A stretch of 64,000 bases of DNA, from the NCBI GenBank assembly GCA_014239365.1, contig JAAZZB010000044.1, positions 259,320 through 323,319 on the forward strand, in the 5' to 3' direction. Source of the stretch: Verrucomicrobiia bacterium (GTDB lineage Bacteria; Verrucomicrobiota; Verrucomicrobiia; Limisphaerales; UBA1100). The notes under the pieces are model-generated. The model did no database searches, was not told where the DNA came from, and saw only the letters and a list, made by a program, of their open reading frames with translations. Shown here one piece after another: positions 54,794 to 63,780 of this stretch. Numbering within the stretch: the stretch's first letter is position 1; each line of letters starts with the position of its first letter. The translations under genes and the position numbers were made by a program.

Positions 54794-56242
54794 TCAGCCG
54801 CCGTTGCAGAGGCGTTGCAGGCGCTCGTCGGGGGTTTGGTAGGCGCGGGCTTTGAAGAGGAAATCGACGATGCTGCCTTCGTGGGGTTGGAGCCAGTTGA
54901 GGGCGATGGTGGGCATGGCGCCGATGTTGAGGCGATCGATGTTGGTGGCGTCGGTGAGTTGCGCGGCCCACGCTTCGTCGTTGGTGATGGCGGAGGCGAC
55001 GAGGGTGCCGCTGATTTTTTCGATCATCTGTTCCTGCGGACATTTCACGACGCTGGTGAAGGGAAACATATATTCGGTGTTGGCCATTTTAAGGTCGGGC
55101 GAATCACAATGCAAAATGGTGGGGCGGATGTAATCGCAGCGCTCCAATTGCTCAAGGCGCGCGCCGTGCTTTTCGGTGACGTGCGTGGTGCCGGTTTCTT
55201 TGCACCCTTCCTCGATCATCCCCCACACGGCCTCGGCTTGGCCGGGGACGGTGAAGGCGGCGAGGCCGGCCTCGGGATCGGTGGGGTCTTTGACTTCGTA
55301 CGGGCCCACTCGCTCGGCGAGCGCTGCGGCGATTTCCTCGGTGTGGCGTGAGGCCCAAACGCCGGAGCAGTTGATGCAGCCGCGGCCGCTGTTTTTGTAA
55401 ATGCTGTCGGCCATCAAATCGAGGTAGTCCTCCCATTGATCGACGACGTCGTCGCCCAGCAAAATTTTGCTGTAGCCCGGGCCGTGCACTTGGACTTGTT
55501 CGTTGCCGGAATAATTTTTGACCGTTTGTGTGCTGCCGAAAATCATCACGCGGCCGCAGCGTGAAACCGTCTCCGCGCCCATGTCGCCGCCGCCGGGATA
55601 AATACCGATGGCTTCCTTGGGCACGCCCGCCTCGGTGAAGGCGGCGAACATCCGGTAAGGCGTCCACGGCTCTTGCGGGCCGGGCTTGAGGACGAGGCCG
55701 ATTTGCATCGGGATGACCGGCATCCACAACGTATGCACGCCGGGCGAGTTGCTGGGCAGCACCATGCCGAGCACGGGCGACTGCGCTTGGTAGCTCACCG
55801 GTACGCCGCGTTCTTCCACGCCGAAGCCGCGCTGGAGAATATCCAGATCCAGCCCTCGCGTCAGGGCGTCGAAAATTTGGTCCATGTGGTTCAACACGAA
55901 ATGATTTTTCTCCATGTTAAATTTGCACATATGCTCGGGCAAACCGGTGGAGGCGGATTGTTGCCGCGCGAAATCATCGGGCGTTTGCTCGCCGTCGCCG
56001 AGCGGCAGCGTCGCATTGAGGTAAAGGTCGCCGGCCTTTTTCATCATCTCGATGAGATCCTTGATGGGAATCTCGCGCAACGCTTCGCGGGCGCGGTCGG
56101 CTTTGCGCATATCGCGCGCGAGCAAGCCGGGATTGGCCTGGCCGACAGAGGCCAGCACTTCGCCGGTGCGATGATGGATGACCTCTTCGGTCTCGAGGCT
56201 TTCGTACGGTTCGCCCCAGCGTAAAACAGGAATGTTAATCAT
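54794..56242 (-). CDS. Aldehyde dehydrogenase-superfamily enzyme
   Basis: The 482-residue protein has the ALDH layout: a Rossmann region (MVLPSNSPGVHTLWMPVIPM, LKPGPQEPWTPYRMFAAF), the glycine motif (IFGSTQTVKNYSG), and the catalytic Cys in NSGRGCINCSGVW. The Glu general base usually found in NAD-linked oxidising ALDHs is not evident at the expected place, as in some acyl-CoA or acyl-phosphate-reducing members. The oxidised or reduced substrate is not known. It lies 18 nt after the PaaK-like ligase. Confidence 0.82.
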   Translation of the reverse strand: MINIPVLRWGEPYESLETEEVIHHRTGEVLASVGQANPGLLARDMRKADRAREALREIPIKDLIEMMKKAGDLYLNATLPLGDGEQTPDDFARQQSASTGLPEHMCKFNMEKNHFVLNHMDQIFDALTRGLDLDILQRGFGVEERGVPVSYQAQSPVLGMVLPSNSPGVHTLWMPVIPMQIGLVLKPGPQEPWTPYRMFAAFTEAGVPKEAIGIYPGGGDMGAETVSRCGRVMIFGSTQTVKNYSGNEQVQVHGPGYSKILLGDDVVDQWEDYLDLMADSIYKNSGRGCINCSGVWASRHTEEIAAALAERVGPYEVKDPTDPEAGLAAFTVPGQAEAVWGMIEEGCKETGTTHVTEKHGARLEQLERCDYIRPTILHCDSPDLKMANTEYMFPFTSVVKCPQEQMIEKISGTLVASAITNDEAWAAQLTDATNIDRLNIGAMPTIALNWLQPHEGSIVDFLFKARAYQTPDERLQRLCNGG

Positions 56243-56260
56243 AATTTAAAATTTGGTTTT

Positions 56261-57352
56261 CTAGTATACACCCTCGACAATTTTTTTCGTCAACGCACCG
56301 AAGGGGCGCACTTCGGCTACACCGTCCCACGGATATTGCTCGATGGGTTCGCGGCGGATGGCTTCGTCGCGCTCGAGGAAGCGCGGCATGAAAAATTCTT
56401 TGGTGAGCGTGGTCAACTCCACGCGGCCCCACTCGCCGTATTCTACGGGTGTGTTTGTGTCCGGATTTAGCACACGCATCGAAGCACGCGGTTGCGGCGC
56501 GTAGTAAGTGATGGAATATTTGTCCTCGGCGGTGAGCGGTTTGTGTTTGGCGAGGCCCATCAGCGTGTTGCCGTACGTGGGCACGAAGCCGATTTTATTT
56601 TCCAGCAACTCCTCGCACAGGAAACGCGTGTACTGCGGATCCATCGTGGTGCCGCCGCAAAACACACCGCGAATGCCCGCGTCATACAAGCTGCTGCCCT
56701 CGTTCTCGTAACGCTCGGCGATGCTCTCGAGCAACTTCGGTGTGGTGAACAGCGCGCTCACCTGACGGTTTTTCATAATCGTCGTGGCTTGGTCGACGAC
56801 GTGTTCCATATAGGCCTTGGCTTGGTCGAATTGTTTTTCTTTGATCAGCCGCTTGACCCAACGCGGATCGAGATCGACGAAGTAGCAAGAGCACCCGCGC
56901 ACATTGGCGAGATGCTCGATGGACAGCCGCAACCGGCGCGGCCCCGTTGGGCCGACCATCAGCCAGTAGTGATCGCGCGGAAACGCGGCGTCATCCAGCG
57001 TGTCGGAAAACTCGCTGTAATCGATCTTGTAATCCTCCCAACCGATGCGTTGCTTGGGCATTCCGGTGGTGCCGCCGGTTTCAAAAATGTTGAACGGCTT
57101 TCCTGAAAACGCCTTTGGCACCCACACTTCCGGCTGCTTATCGCGCAGCCATTCGTCCTGAAAATTTGGGAACTTCGCCAGCAAATCGTCGAGGCACTTC
57201 ACCTCCGCCGCCGGATCCCAGCCCGCGTCCTTGGCCCAGTCCAGCCAGAACGGGCAACCTGTTTCCGGCGAGAAATGCCACTGCACAATCTCCGCCACGT
57301 GCGCATCGAGCGCGGCTTTTGCTTCGTCAGTTTTTTGGTTTAATTCAGCCAT
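56261..57352 (-). CDS. PaaK-like acyl-adenylate/CoA ligase
   Basis: Starting at ATG 57350-57352 gives 363 residues. FETGGTTGMPKQRIGWED holds the AMP-binding P-loop-type motif (TGGTTGMPK). GTTMDPQYTRFL and YGNTLMGLAKHKP are further markers, and EWGRVELTTLTKEFFMPRFLERDE resembles the ARWD region of adenylate-forming enzymes. It is shorter than phenylacetate-CoA ligase (about 430-440) and may lack the C-terminal lid. It would activate a carboxylic acid as AMP ester, then possibly CoA ester. In this operon it joins ALDH and Fe-ADH genes. Confidence 0.75.
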   Translation of the reverse strand: MAELNQKTDEAKAALDAHVAEIVQWHFSPETGCPFWLDWAKDAGWDPAAEVKCLDDLLAKFPNFQDEWLRDKQPEVWVPKAFSGKPFNIFETGGTTGMPKQRIGWEDYKIDYSEFSDTLDDAAFPRDHYWLMVGPTGPRRLRLSIEHLANVRGCSCYFVDLDPRWVKRLIKEKQFDQAKAYMEHVVDQATTIMKNRQVSALFTTPKLLESIAERYENEGSSLYDAGIRGVFCGGTTMDPQYTRFLCEELLENKIGFVPTYGNTLMGLAKHKPLTAEDKYSITYYAPQPRASMRVLNPDTNTPVEYGEWGRVELTTLTKEFFMPRFLERDEAIRREPIEQYPWDGVAEVRPFGALTKKIVEGVY

Positions 57353-57395
57353 AAAATTTTCGGACGCATTTTCGCCGTCCAAGATTCAGTTCACG

Positions 57396-59138
57396 TTAAC
57401 TCCCCTGCCGCGAACGCCGGTCATTCGAGCCCCTCGAGCTATTGGCCCGCGGAAAAAACCGATTCACCAAACGCGCTTCCGGCGGCTTGCTGCACAGCGA
57501 GCCAATCACCAACGCCGCGGCCGAGGCCAGCGTGAGCGGCGCGATGGGCATCATTCCCAGAACCAAAAAATGTTTGTCCGCGCCGTAGCCGGATTGGTGG
57601 AACCAAAAAACCCAAAGGACAATCGTCACCGCCATGCACGCGTACACGCCCACCGCCGTCACGCGTTTCCAATACAACGCGGCGAAGACGATTGGGAACA
57701 ACGCGGTGAAGCCCGTGAAGCACCAAATGCCGAGGCCGAACACGCTGGCGGTTTCCATTAGCGCCAGTGAAGCGAGGTACGCCACCGCCACTACGCCGAT
57801 CACAAACCACCGCGCGAGATTCAGCTTGTCCGCGTCGCTGTAATAATCCTTCCCGCGAATGGGGATGACGATGTCGTTGGTGAACATCGTGCCGAGGCAG
57901 GCGAATTGGGAATCCAACGAACTCATAATCGCCGCCAACACGCCGGCCATCAGCAAGCCCAGCAACCACGGGTTGGCAATTAAATTCACCATCGTCCCCA
58001 GCACTTCACTCGGATTGGAAATCGAAATGTCTCCGGCTGCCGCCAGTCCCGCCGCCCACACGCCAATTAAAATGCACGGCAACCAAACGATGGCGATGCA
58101 GATGGGATGCGCCACGATTGCCAATCGAAATGTTTTGGCATCCTTCGCCGTGAGCCAATGCTGGAACACGTGCGGAAACATTCCGATGCTGAGGGGGATA
58201 AACAAAAACGTGATGAACACCAAATGCGACATCGAAGATTTGGGCTCGGCAGGCTCCGGCGGTTCTATCATTTCTTCCCCGCTTTCCGCCGCATTATTCA
58301 TCGCCTCCATCATTTTTTCTTCGTACGCCTGCATGTCCTCCTCATGCTTCGCAATCGCGCCCGGATGCACGCCGCGCGCGAGGCGTTCGGGTTTGTGGGT
58401 TTCCACATATTCAGTGGCGCGTTTGATGTTGTAAATGATGCCGGCTTCTTCGGGCTTATACTCTGGATTTTTTTTGGCCACGGCAGATGAAATCATCAGG
58501 AAGGCCACGATGCCGGTGAGCATAAAAACCAGCGTTTGAAATGTGTTCGCCCAAGCCGTGCTGCGGACGCCGCCGAGGAAAACGTACGTGAGCACGACGC
58601 CGCAAATAACGAGGCCGGTGATCCACGGGGGAATGCCGTTTGCGTTGAACATTCCCTGTGTGGTGCCTTCCACAAATTTGCCGGCGCTGATGATGCCGAT
58701 CAAAAGATACGGAATGATGAGCAGCACGAGCAACACGAAGAGCACGGTGCCGAGCGTTTGGGAATTGAAACGGTCACGAAAAAATTGCACCTGCGTGACA
58801 TAGCCGTTGCGTTTGCCGATGGCCCAAAGGCGCAGGCCGATGATAAAAAAGATGGCCGAGTGGATGATGCCGCTCCACGCCGCCACCGCGCCGTACGTGG
58901 CCACGCCGGTGACGAAGGCTTTGCCGGAGGAACCGACCAGCGCGAAGCCGGTCATGGTGGTACCGAACACGCTCATCAAAAGCATAAACGAACCGATGGA
59001 ACGGCTGGCCACAAAGAAATCTTTGCTGGTGCCGCGGAAAAATCTACTGCTGAAAATGCCGAGAGCGAGCAGTAAAACGAGATAACCCAACACAACCCAA
59101 AACGGGATGGTGGAAGTGGAAGCAGCGAAAATAATCAT
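57396..59138 (-). CDS. Sodium:solute symporter (SSS family) with large acidic loop
   Basis: The 580-residue protein has about 13 membrane helices and the SSS-type sequences GTTMTGFALVGSSGKAF and LMAGVLAAIMSSLDSQFA near the Na+ site region. An unusual insertion of about 85 residues (about 225-310) is highly charged (KHEEDMQAYEEKMMEAM, ESGEEMIEPPEPAEP) and interrupts the core. The C-terminal tail ends NSSRGSNDRRSRQGS. It should carry a solute such as a carboxylate or sugar with Na+. The start ATG is 7 nt after its DUF3311-like partner, and it precedes the PaaK-like ligase by 43 nt. Confidence 0.9.
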   Translation of the reverse strand: MIIFAASTSTIPFWVVLGYLVLLLALGIFSSRFFRGTSKDFFVASRSIGSFMLLMSVFGTTMTGFALVGSSGKAFVTGVATYGAVAAWSGIIHSAIFFIIGLRLWAIGKRNGYVTQVQFFRDRFNSQTLGTVLFVLLVLLIIPYLLIGIISAGKFVEGTTQGMFNANGIPPWITGLVICGVVLTYVFLGGVRSTAWANTFQTLVFMLTGIVAFLMISSAVAKKNPEYKPEEAGIIYNIKRATEYVETHKPERLARGVHPGAIAKHEEDMQAYEEKMMEAMNNAAESGEEMIEPPEPAEPKSSMSHLVFITFLFIPLSIGMFPHVFQHWLTAKDAKTFRLAIVAHPICIAIVWLPCILIGVWAAGLAAAGDISISNPSEVLGTMVNLIANPWLLGLLMAGVLAAIMSSLDSQFACLGTMFTNDIVIPIRGKDYYSDADKLNLARWFVIGVVAVAYLASLALMETASVFGLGIWCFTGFTALFPIVFAALYWKRVTAVGVYACMAVTIVLWVFWFHQSGYGADKHFLVLGMMPIAPLTLASAAALVIGSLCSKPPEARLVNRFFPRANSSRGSNDRRSRQGS

Positions 59139-59145
59139 TCAGTTT

Positions 59146-59646
59146 TTAAGAGGGGTTGTTGGGGGAATTGGGGTTGGCGCCTTGGCCACTTTGGCCACCG
59201 CCAGTGCGACGGCCTCGACCGCCACGGCGGCGGCGTGAGCGGCCTTCGCCGCGGCTGTCACTGCTGCGCTCGGTGCGTTCGCCACGATCGCGATCACCGG
59301 AAGGGCGGTAGTCGCCACTGTTGCTGCGTTGGGAGCGGCCGCGATTGTCGCGTCCACTTTGTCCGCCTTGGCCACTTTGGCCACCTCGGCGATTACGGCT
59401 GCCATTGCCTCGGCGGTTTTCGCCGGCGCTGGCCCAGTTTTCTAATTCGGTGGGCCACGCTTTCCAGACGGCGAGGAACCACACGGCGGCGGTGGCGAAT
59501 GATAGCGCGACTTGGTAGCCCAACCCGGCGGGGATGCCGAGGATGAGGTCGTGTTCTTTTTGCACTTCAGAAAGAAGTGGCCAAATTAACCAGTCCTGAT
59601 GCAACCAAGCAAGGGACACCACGAGGGCGACGATCAAATATCTCAT
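59146..59646 (-). CDS. DUF3311-like two-helix protein with RG-rich tail
   Basis: The 166-residue protein has two membrane segments (about 1-26 and 45-63) spaced like the small DUF3311-type proteins that accompany SSS symporters. Residues about 75-166 are a low-complexity Arg/Gly/Ser tail with RGG and RRGG repeats (for example NRRGGQSGQGGQSG, RSRRRRGGRGRR). The tail is not seen in typical members. It is 7 nt before the symporter start, so they are likely co-translated. The tail may bind nucleic acid or anionic surface, but this is inference. Confidence 0.7.
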   Translation of the reverse strand: MRYLIVALVVSLAWLHQDWLIWPLLSEVQKEHDLILGIPAGLGYQVALSFATAAVWFLAVWKAWPTELENWASAGENRRGNGSRNRRGGQSGQGGQSGRDNRGRSQRSNSGDYRPSGDRDRGERTERSSDSRGEGRSRRRRGGRGRRTGGGQSGQGANPNSPNNPS

Positions 59647-59658
59647 TTGGGTGGGGCC

Positions 59659-61329
59659 TTACTTGGAGGCGGATTTCGCGGGCAAGGCCACCGCGTAAAG
59701 GTGCGTTTGAGTGCCGACGTACAACGTGCCGTTCGCGACGATGGGTGAAGAATAAATCGGCACGAGCATATTGGTCTCAAAAATGGGCTCATCGTTTTTG
59801 GGATGGAAATCCGTTTTGAGCGGCAGAATGGTGAGATCGCCATCCTCGTCACCGATGAAAATTTTTCCATCGGCGATGAGCGGGCTGCTCCACATATGGG
59901 CTTTGGTGTCGTACACCCAATGTTCCTTGCCGGTCTTGGAATCGAGAAGGTAAACGTAACCGGTGTAATCGGCGGCCACGAGTAAGCCGGTGTCCGGATC
60001 AATGGCGCAGGTGGAAATGGTGCGCTGGATTTTTCGGTAATCCCACACCTTCGCGCCGGTGTCGGCGTTTACACAAACAAGATTTCCGACGCCCTCGCCG
60101 TGCTCGGGATCCTGCCCAACAGCGATGTAAACGTGGCCGTCGTGATACGTCGGCGTGGCGATGATTTCGCTGGGGCCATCGGCGGCGGGATATTTAATTT
60201 CGTTACCGTCCGCATCTATTTTATGCACGTCCGGCACGCAATCGTATTTCCACAAAAGTTTGAACACATCGTAGCCATCGGCATCCTTTTCAAAGGTGGT
60301 ATCAAAGGCATACAACACGCCATCGCCCGCGCCGAAAAATACGGCGTCCTTGCCATTCACCTTGCCTTTGGAAGGGCTGGACCAGTTGCAATGCTTGATC
60401 GCTTTGCCGATGCCCGCGGTTTCTTCGCCGGCGAGCGTGCCGTCTTTTTTATTGAGCGCCACAATGCAGGGCGCTTGCGGGGCGGGGATGTTGAGGTGGC
60501 TCCAGTCCTGCCCGTTGGAGGTGGTGCAGAAAAGCAAATCACCCACGATGAGCACCGACGAGCTGGCGATGTTGTGCGGGAATACGCCGAGTTCCTGCCG
60601 CATATCGTAAGTCCAAATGATGTCCGCATCCAACTCCGACGGCTCCAACGGCGGCTTGCCTTTGCCGGCCATAAACTTGCCTTCGCCTTGGAAGCCCTGA
60701 TTGCCATTTTTCATCCCCTCGGTATCGAGGCAAAGAATTTCGCAACGGTTGCTGACGATGTAAACGCGATTACCTTCCACCGATGGGCTGGAACAAATGC
60801 CGAGGTATTCCCAGTCACTCACCTTGCCCGCGCCGAGTTTGGGCACAACCAATTGCCACAGCAGCTCGCCGGTTTTTTCATCGAGACAATACACATTGCC
60901 GCGATCGCCGATGTGCCGCTTGTCGCGCGGCGTTTCGTTGTTCGTCCCCACGAACACTTTGCCGCCGGAAACGGTGGTGTTACCGTACGTCTGACTGCCC
61001 AGCTTGGCGGCCCAGCGCACGTTTTTGGTGGTGGCCATATCGATCTCCTCTGTGCCGCGCACAAATTTGCCGGGGTCAAAACTGCCGGCGATGCCCTTCT
61101 CCGGCGAAAACAAATTGCCGCTGCCGTTGCGTGACCACACCGGCCAATCCTCGCCTGCCACCAACACGGCTGACACGCCGGGAGCCGGTGGGGTGGTGGT
61201 TTTGCCGGTCACACTTGGATCGGGCGTACCGCCACCGTCGTCGGTTTTACAATTGGTTTGCGTCACAATGATCGCGGTAGCCGCAAGCAAGCTTACGCCG
61301 CCCATCACGAATAATGATTTTTGATTCAT
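59659..61329 (-). CDS. PQQ-like beta-propeller lipoprotein
   Basis: The 556-residue protein begins with a hydrophobic segment ending TNCKTDD, a possible lipobox (Cys 27), then a Pro/Thr linker and propeller blades from about residue 60. Blades have the PQQ-repeat pattern, for example GNVYCLDEKTGELLWQLVV, LVCVNADTGAKVWDY and YLLDSKTGKEHWVYD. PQQ binding itself is not certain because the catalytic residues of quinoprotein dehydrogenases are not all visible. It lies 12 nt upstream of the DUF3311-like gene. Confidence 0.85.
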   Translation of the reverse strand: MNQKSLFVMGGVSLLAATAIIVTQTNCKTDDGGGTPDPSVTGKTTTPPAPGVSAVLVAGEDWPVWSRNGSGNLFSPEKGIAGSFDPGKFVRGTEEIDMATTKNVRWAAKLGSQTYGNTTVSGGKVFVGTNNETPRDKRHIGDRGNVYCLDEKTGELLWQLVVPKLGAGKVSDWEYLGICSSPSVEGNRVYIVSNRCEILCLDTEGMKNGNQGFQGEGKFMAGKGKPPLEPSELDADIIWTYDMRQELGVFPHNIASSSVLIVGDLLFCTTSNGQDWSHLNIPAPQAPCIVALNKKDGTLAGEETAGIGKAIKHCNWSSPSKGKVNGKDAVFFGAGDGVLYAFDTTFEKDADGYDVFKLLWKYDCVPDVHKIDADGNEIKYPAADGPSEIIATPTYHDGHVYIAVGQDPEHGEGVGNLVCVNADTGAKVWDYRKIQRTISTCAIDPDTGLLVAADYTGYVYLLDSKTGKEHWVYDTKAHMWSSPLIADGKIFIGDEDGDLTILPLKTDFHPKNDEPIFETNMLVPIYSSPIVANGTLYVGTQTHLYAVALPAKSASK

Positions 61330-61350
61330 ATCTTTAATAAATGTGTTCAG

Positions 61351-63636
61351 TTAATTTTTGTTAATCGAAATATTGTCCATGTATACGCGGAAGAGGCTTT
61401 GCGGCGAAAAACCAATGATGCCGGGCGCGCCTTTTTTGTGTGCGTTTTTGTGTTTCACTTCGAGGGTCCACGCCTTCGGTTCCGGCTCGCCCTTGGGCCA
61501 CGCTTTGGCGCGGATGGTGCCGGTGCCGTCGGCCGCAATATCCACGCGGCTTTTGAGGCGATACCATTTCTTGGGCGACCAACGGAACGGCACGCTTTCT
61601 TTCACGCGCTCGTGATTGCTGCTCACCTCAAGAGTTTGTTGATTGCCGACGAGCGTAATAAAGTAACGCTGGTTCATCACACCGATGTTGCCTTTCACGC
61701 GGCGACTTCCATCGGTCATCACGTCGGCCTCGATGGTGTAATTGCTGGAATCAGGATCACCAAAAATCGTAATGGCGCGCTGGAATAAAACCCGGTCCAG
61801 CGTTTTAGCAAAAACCTTGTTGCCGTCCATCTCGCGAACTTCCCATTTCAGGCGGGCGCCCGTCCACGCCAACGGCGGGTAAGCGAATTTTACGCCATCG
61901 GTTTTATGATCCACCGTGAGGTTGAAGCTTTCAAAATCCTGCGTGTACGGAATCTTCGGCAAAACGCGACCACGCAAAATGCCTTTGAGGCCATCCGCAG
62001 TGGCCATCCACGCACCGGCGCTGCCGACATTTTTTCCCTCAGCGGTAATAGCGTTGTCGCTCACGCCGGCGTTCATACTGGTTTTTACTTTGGCGGTGGG
62101 CGGGATAAATTTCGCGAACTCCGCCGACACGCCGCGTTTCACCACGTTGCCGTTGGCGTCGATGGTGTTAACGGTGAGCTTGATGGTTTGGCCCGGCTTC
62201 AGCAAAACATCGCCGGGCACAATCTGCAACGCCACCGCTTTGCCGGCGGCGATACTAATGGGCGCGGCAGGCAAAGTCGCTTTGGGTTGTTGTCCGCTGG
62301 CTTTGCCGAAGCAGTAGAGTTTGGTTTTGGTGTGGATGTAAATTTTGCCGTTCCACGCGACCGGCGAGCCGAGGATGCCGCCTTCGAGCTGCGCTTCGCT
62401 GACGATTTCCGCATCATCATCGCCGGGCTTCACCACCATCAATTTGCCATTCGGAAAGCCGAGGTACAAATGGCCGTCGGCGTACAGCGGCGAAGAATGG
62501 ATTTGGTCGTTGTTGATTTTTTTGGCGAAGAGTTCCTTGCCGGTTTTGACGTCCACACAAACGAGCACGCCGGTTTTGCTCACTTGATAAACGCGGCCCT
62601 TGGCCAACGCGGGGCTGCTCGTGAACATCGAGTGGTGCAACCGCCATTTTTCCCACGCCTTGCCATCGGCGATTTTGAGGTCTTTGTCTTTTAGGATTAA
62701 CTGCGGCTCGCCGGGCGCGGGGAGTTTTGTGGGGAGCTTGATGCCGACCATTCGACCTTCGCCGGAGCTGTCGATGTTTTCCTTGCCGTGAATGGCCACG
62801 AGCGTGTCGCCGGAAAGGACGACGGATGAATTCACGCCGCCGTGCGAAAGTTGAAAACGCCAGAGCGGTTGACCGGTGCGGACATCCACACACACCACAT
62901 TGCCATCGCCCGTGCCGGCGTAGAACACGCGACGCGCGCCCACGTTGGCGAGCACCGGCGTGGAGAACGAGCTGTCCTGCGGCGCCACACCCGGCGTGCT
63001 GGCCCAAACGGGCGCGCCGGTTTTTTTCTTGAACGCATAAAAGCGATCGCGCGCCGGGCCTTGCTTGCCCCAGTAACTCGTCACGCCGCGCACGATGACG
63101 AGGTCACCATCAATCACCGCTGCGCCCGTGCGGCCATTGGGAAACGTGAGCCGACCGAAGCGTTCCATCAATGAATACTCCCACTGGATTTTTCCGCCGG
63201 GCGAAAAACATTTCACGCCGCCGTTGGTGGTCATCAAATAAATCCAACCGGTCGCCGGATCGATGGTCGGCGCGCCGACGGTGTACCGACTATAAACCGT
63301 GTCACTCAAATAATCGTTGTAGCCGTGTTCCCAAATTGTTTTGCCATCGGCCTCGTTGAGGCACAGCAGCACCTCCTGCAAATCGGCGTCCTTGCCACGA
63401 TAGCCCCATGTGAACACGCGCCCATCGGCGATCACCGCGTGGCCGCGCCCGGCGATGTCGTGCGTCCACAATGCATCCGCGGTCTTAATGGACTTCGGTA
63501 AATCGGTGGCATCCGTGCGCCCTGCCTGATGCGGCCCGCGCCAATTGGTCCAGCCCGTGACTGCGGCGTGGGTGTTGAGGTTGGAAAAAATTAGGAGCGT
63601 CGTCAGCGCGGTAAGATTGAAAAATTTCATCATCAT
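61351..63636 (-). CDS. PQQ-like beta-propeller secreted protein with extra C-terminal domain
   Basis: From ATG 63634-63636 (alternative ATGs follow at once) the product is 761 residues. A signal peptide (FFNLTALTTLLIFSNLN, near NTHAA) is followed by the propeller (about 30-440, e.g. VLLCLNEADGKTIWEHG, VVCVDVRTGQPLWRFQ, GVLVCVDVKTGKELFAKK). A region at about 455-560 has Ig-like/beta character, and the last 190 residues include FESFNLTVDHKTDG and RVKESVPFRWSPKKWYRLK, which look like a DUF1080/laminin-G-type sugar-binding fold. It is the first gene of the minus-strand unit, with the MarR gene divergent. Confidence 0.85.
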   Translation of the reverse strand: MMMKFFNLTALTTLLIFSNLNTHAAVTGWTNWRGPHQAGRTDATDLPKSIKTADALWTHDIAGRGHAVIADGRVFTWGYRGKDADLQEVLLCLNEADGKTIWEHGYNDYLSDTVYSRYTVGAPTIDPATGWIYLMTTNGGVKCFSPGGKIQWEYSLMERFGRLTFPNGRTGAAVIDGDLVIVRGVTSYWGKQGPARDRFYAFKKKTGAPVWASTPGVAPQDSSFSTPVLANVGARRVFYAGTGDGNVVCVDVRTGQPLWRFQLSHGGVNSSVVLSGDTLVAIHGKENIDSSGEGRMVGIKLPTKLPAPGEPQLILKDKDLKIADGKAWEKWRLHHSMFTSSPALAKGRVYQVSKTGVLVCVDVKTGKELFAKKINNDQIHSSPLYADGHLYLGFPNGKLMVVKPGDDDAEIVSEAQLEGGILGSPVAWNGKIYIHTKTKLYCFGKASGQQPKATLPAAPISIAAGKAVALQIVPGDVLLKPGQTIKLTVNTIDANGNVVKRGVSAEFAKFIPPTAKVKTSMNAGVSDNAITAEGKNVGSAGAWMATADGLKGILRGRVLPKIPYTQDFESFNLTVDHKTDGVKFAYPPLAWTGARLKWEVREMDGNKVFAKTLDRVLFQRAITIFGDPDSSNYTIEADVMTDGSRRVKGNIGVMNQRYFITLVGNQQTLEVSSNHERVKESVPFRWSPKKWYRLKSRVDIAADGTGTIRAKAWPKGEPEPKAWTLEVKHKNAHKKGAPGIIGFSPQSLFRVYMDNISINKN

Positions 63637-63780
63637 TGATTGGTTTGTGCGACCTCCGGACACACGAGCCGAGGGTGAAGCGCGTGCCGGTTTCGCAGGT
63701 CCGGTTGAGTAATGGCTTTACTCGCTGGGAAAAGCAAGGCAGAAAACGTACCTGTACGTACGATTAATTTGAATAAAGAA
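63637..63780. promoter_or_regulatory. Divergent promoter region with palindromic operator candidate
   Basis: This 144-nt gap lies between the minus-strand propeller unit and the MarR-family gene. ACGTAC (63746-63751) and GTACGT (63754-63759) form a perfect inverted repeat with a 2-nt centre, 21 nt before the MarR start. The GTACGTA core is shared with the operator candidate at 3785-3812. Nothing else distinct is seen. Confidence 0.5.

Noticed and set aside
59139-59405. Minus-strand Ala/Val-rich frame over the RG tail
   Set aside because: It is the other frame of the RG-rich coding sequence; the low-complexity DNA makes it look like a membrane protein.
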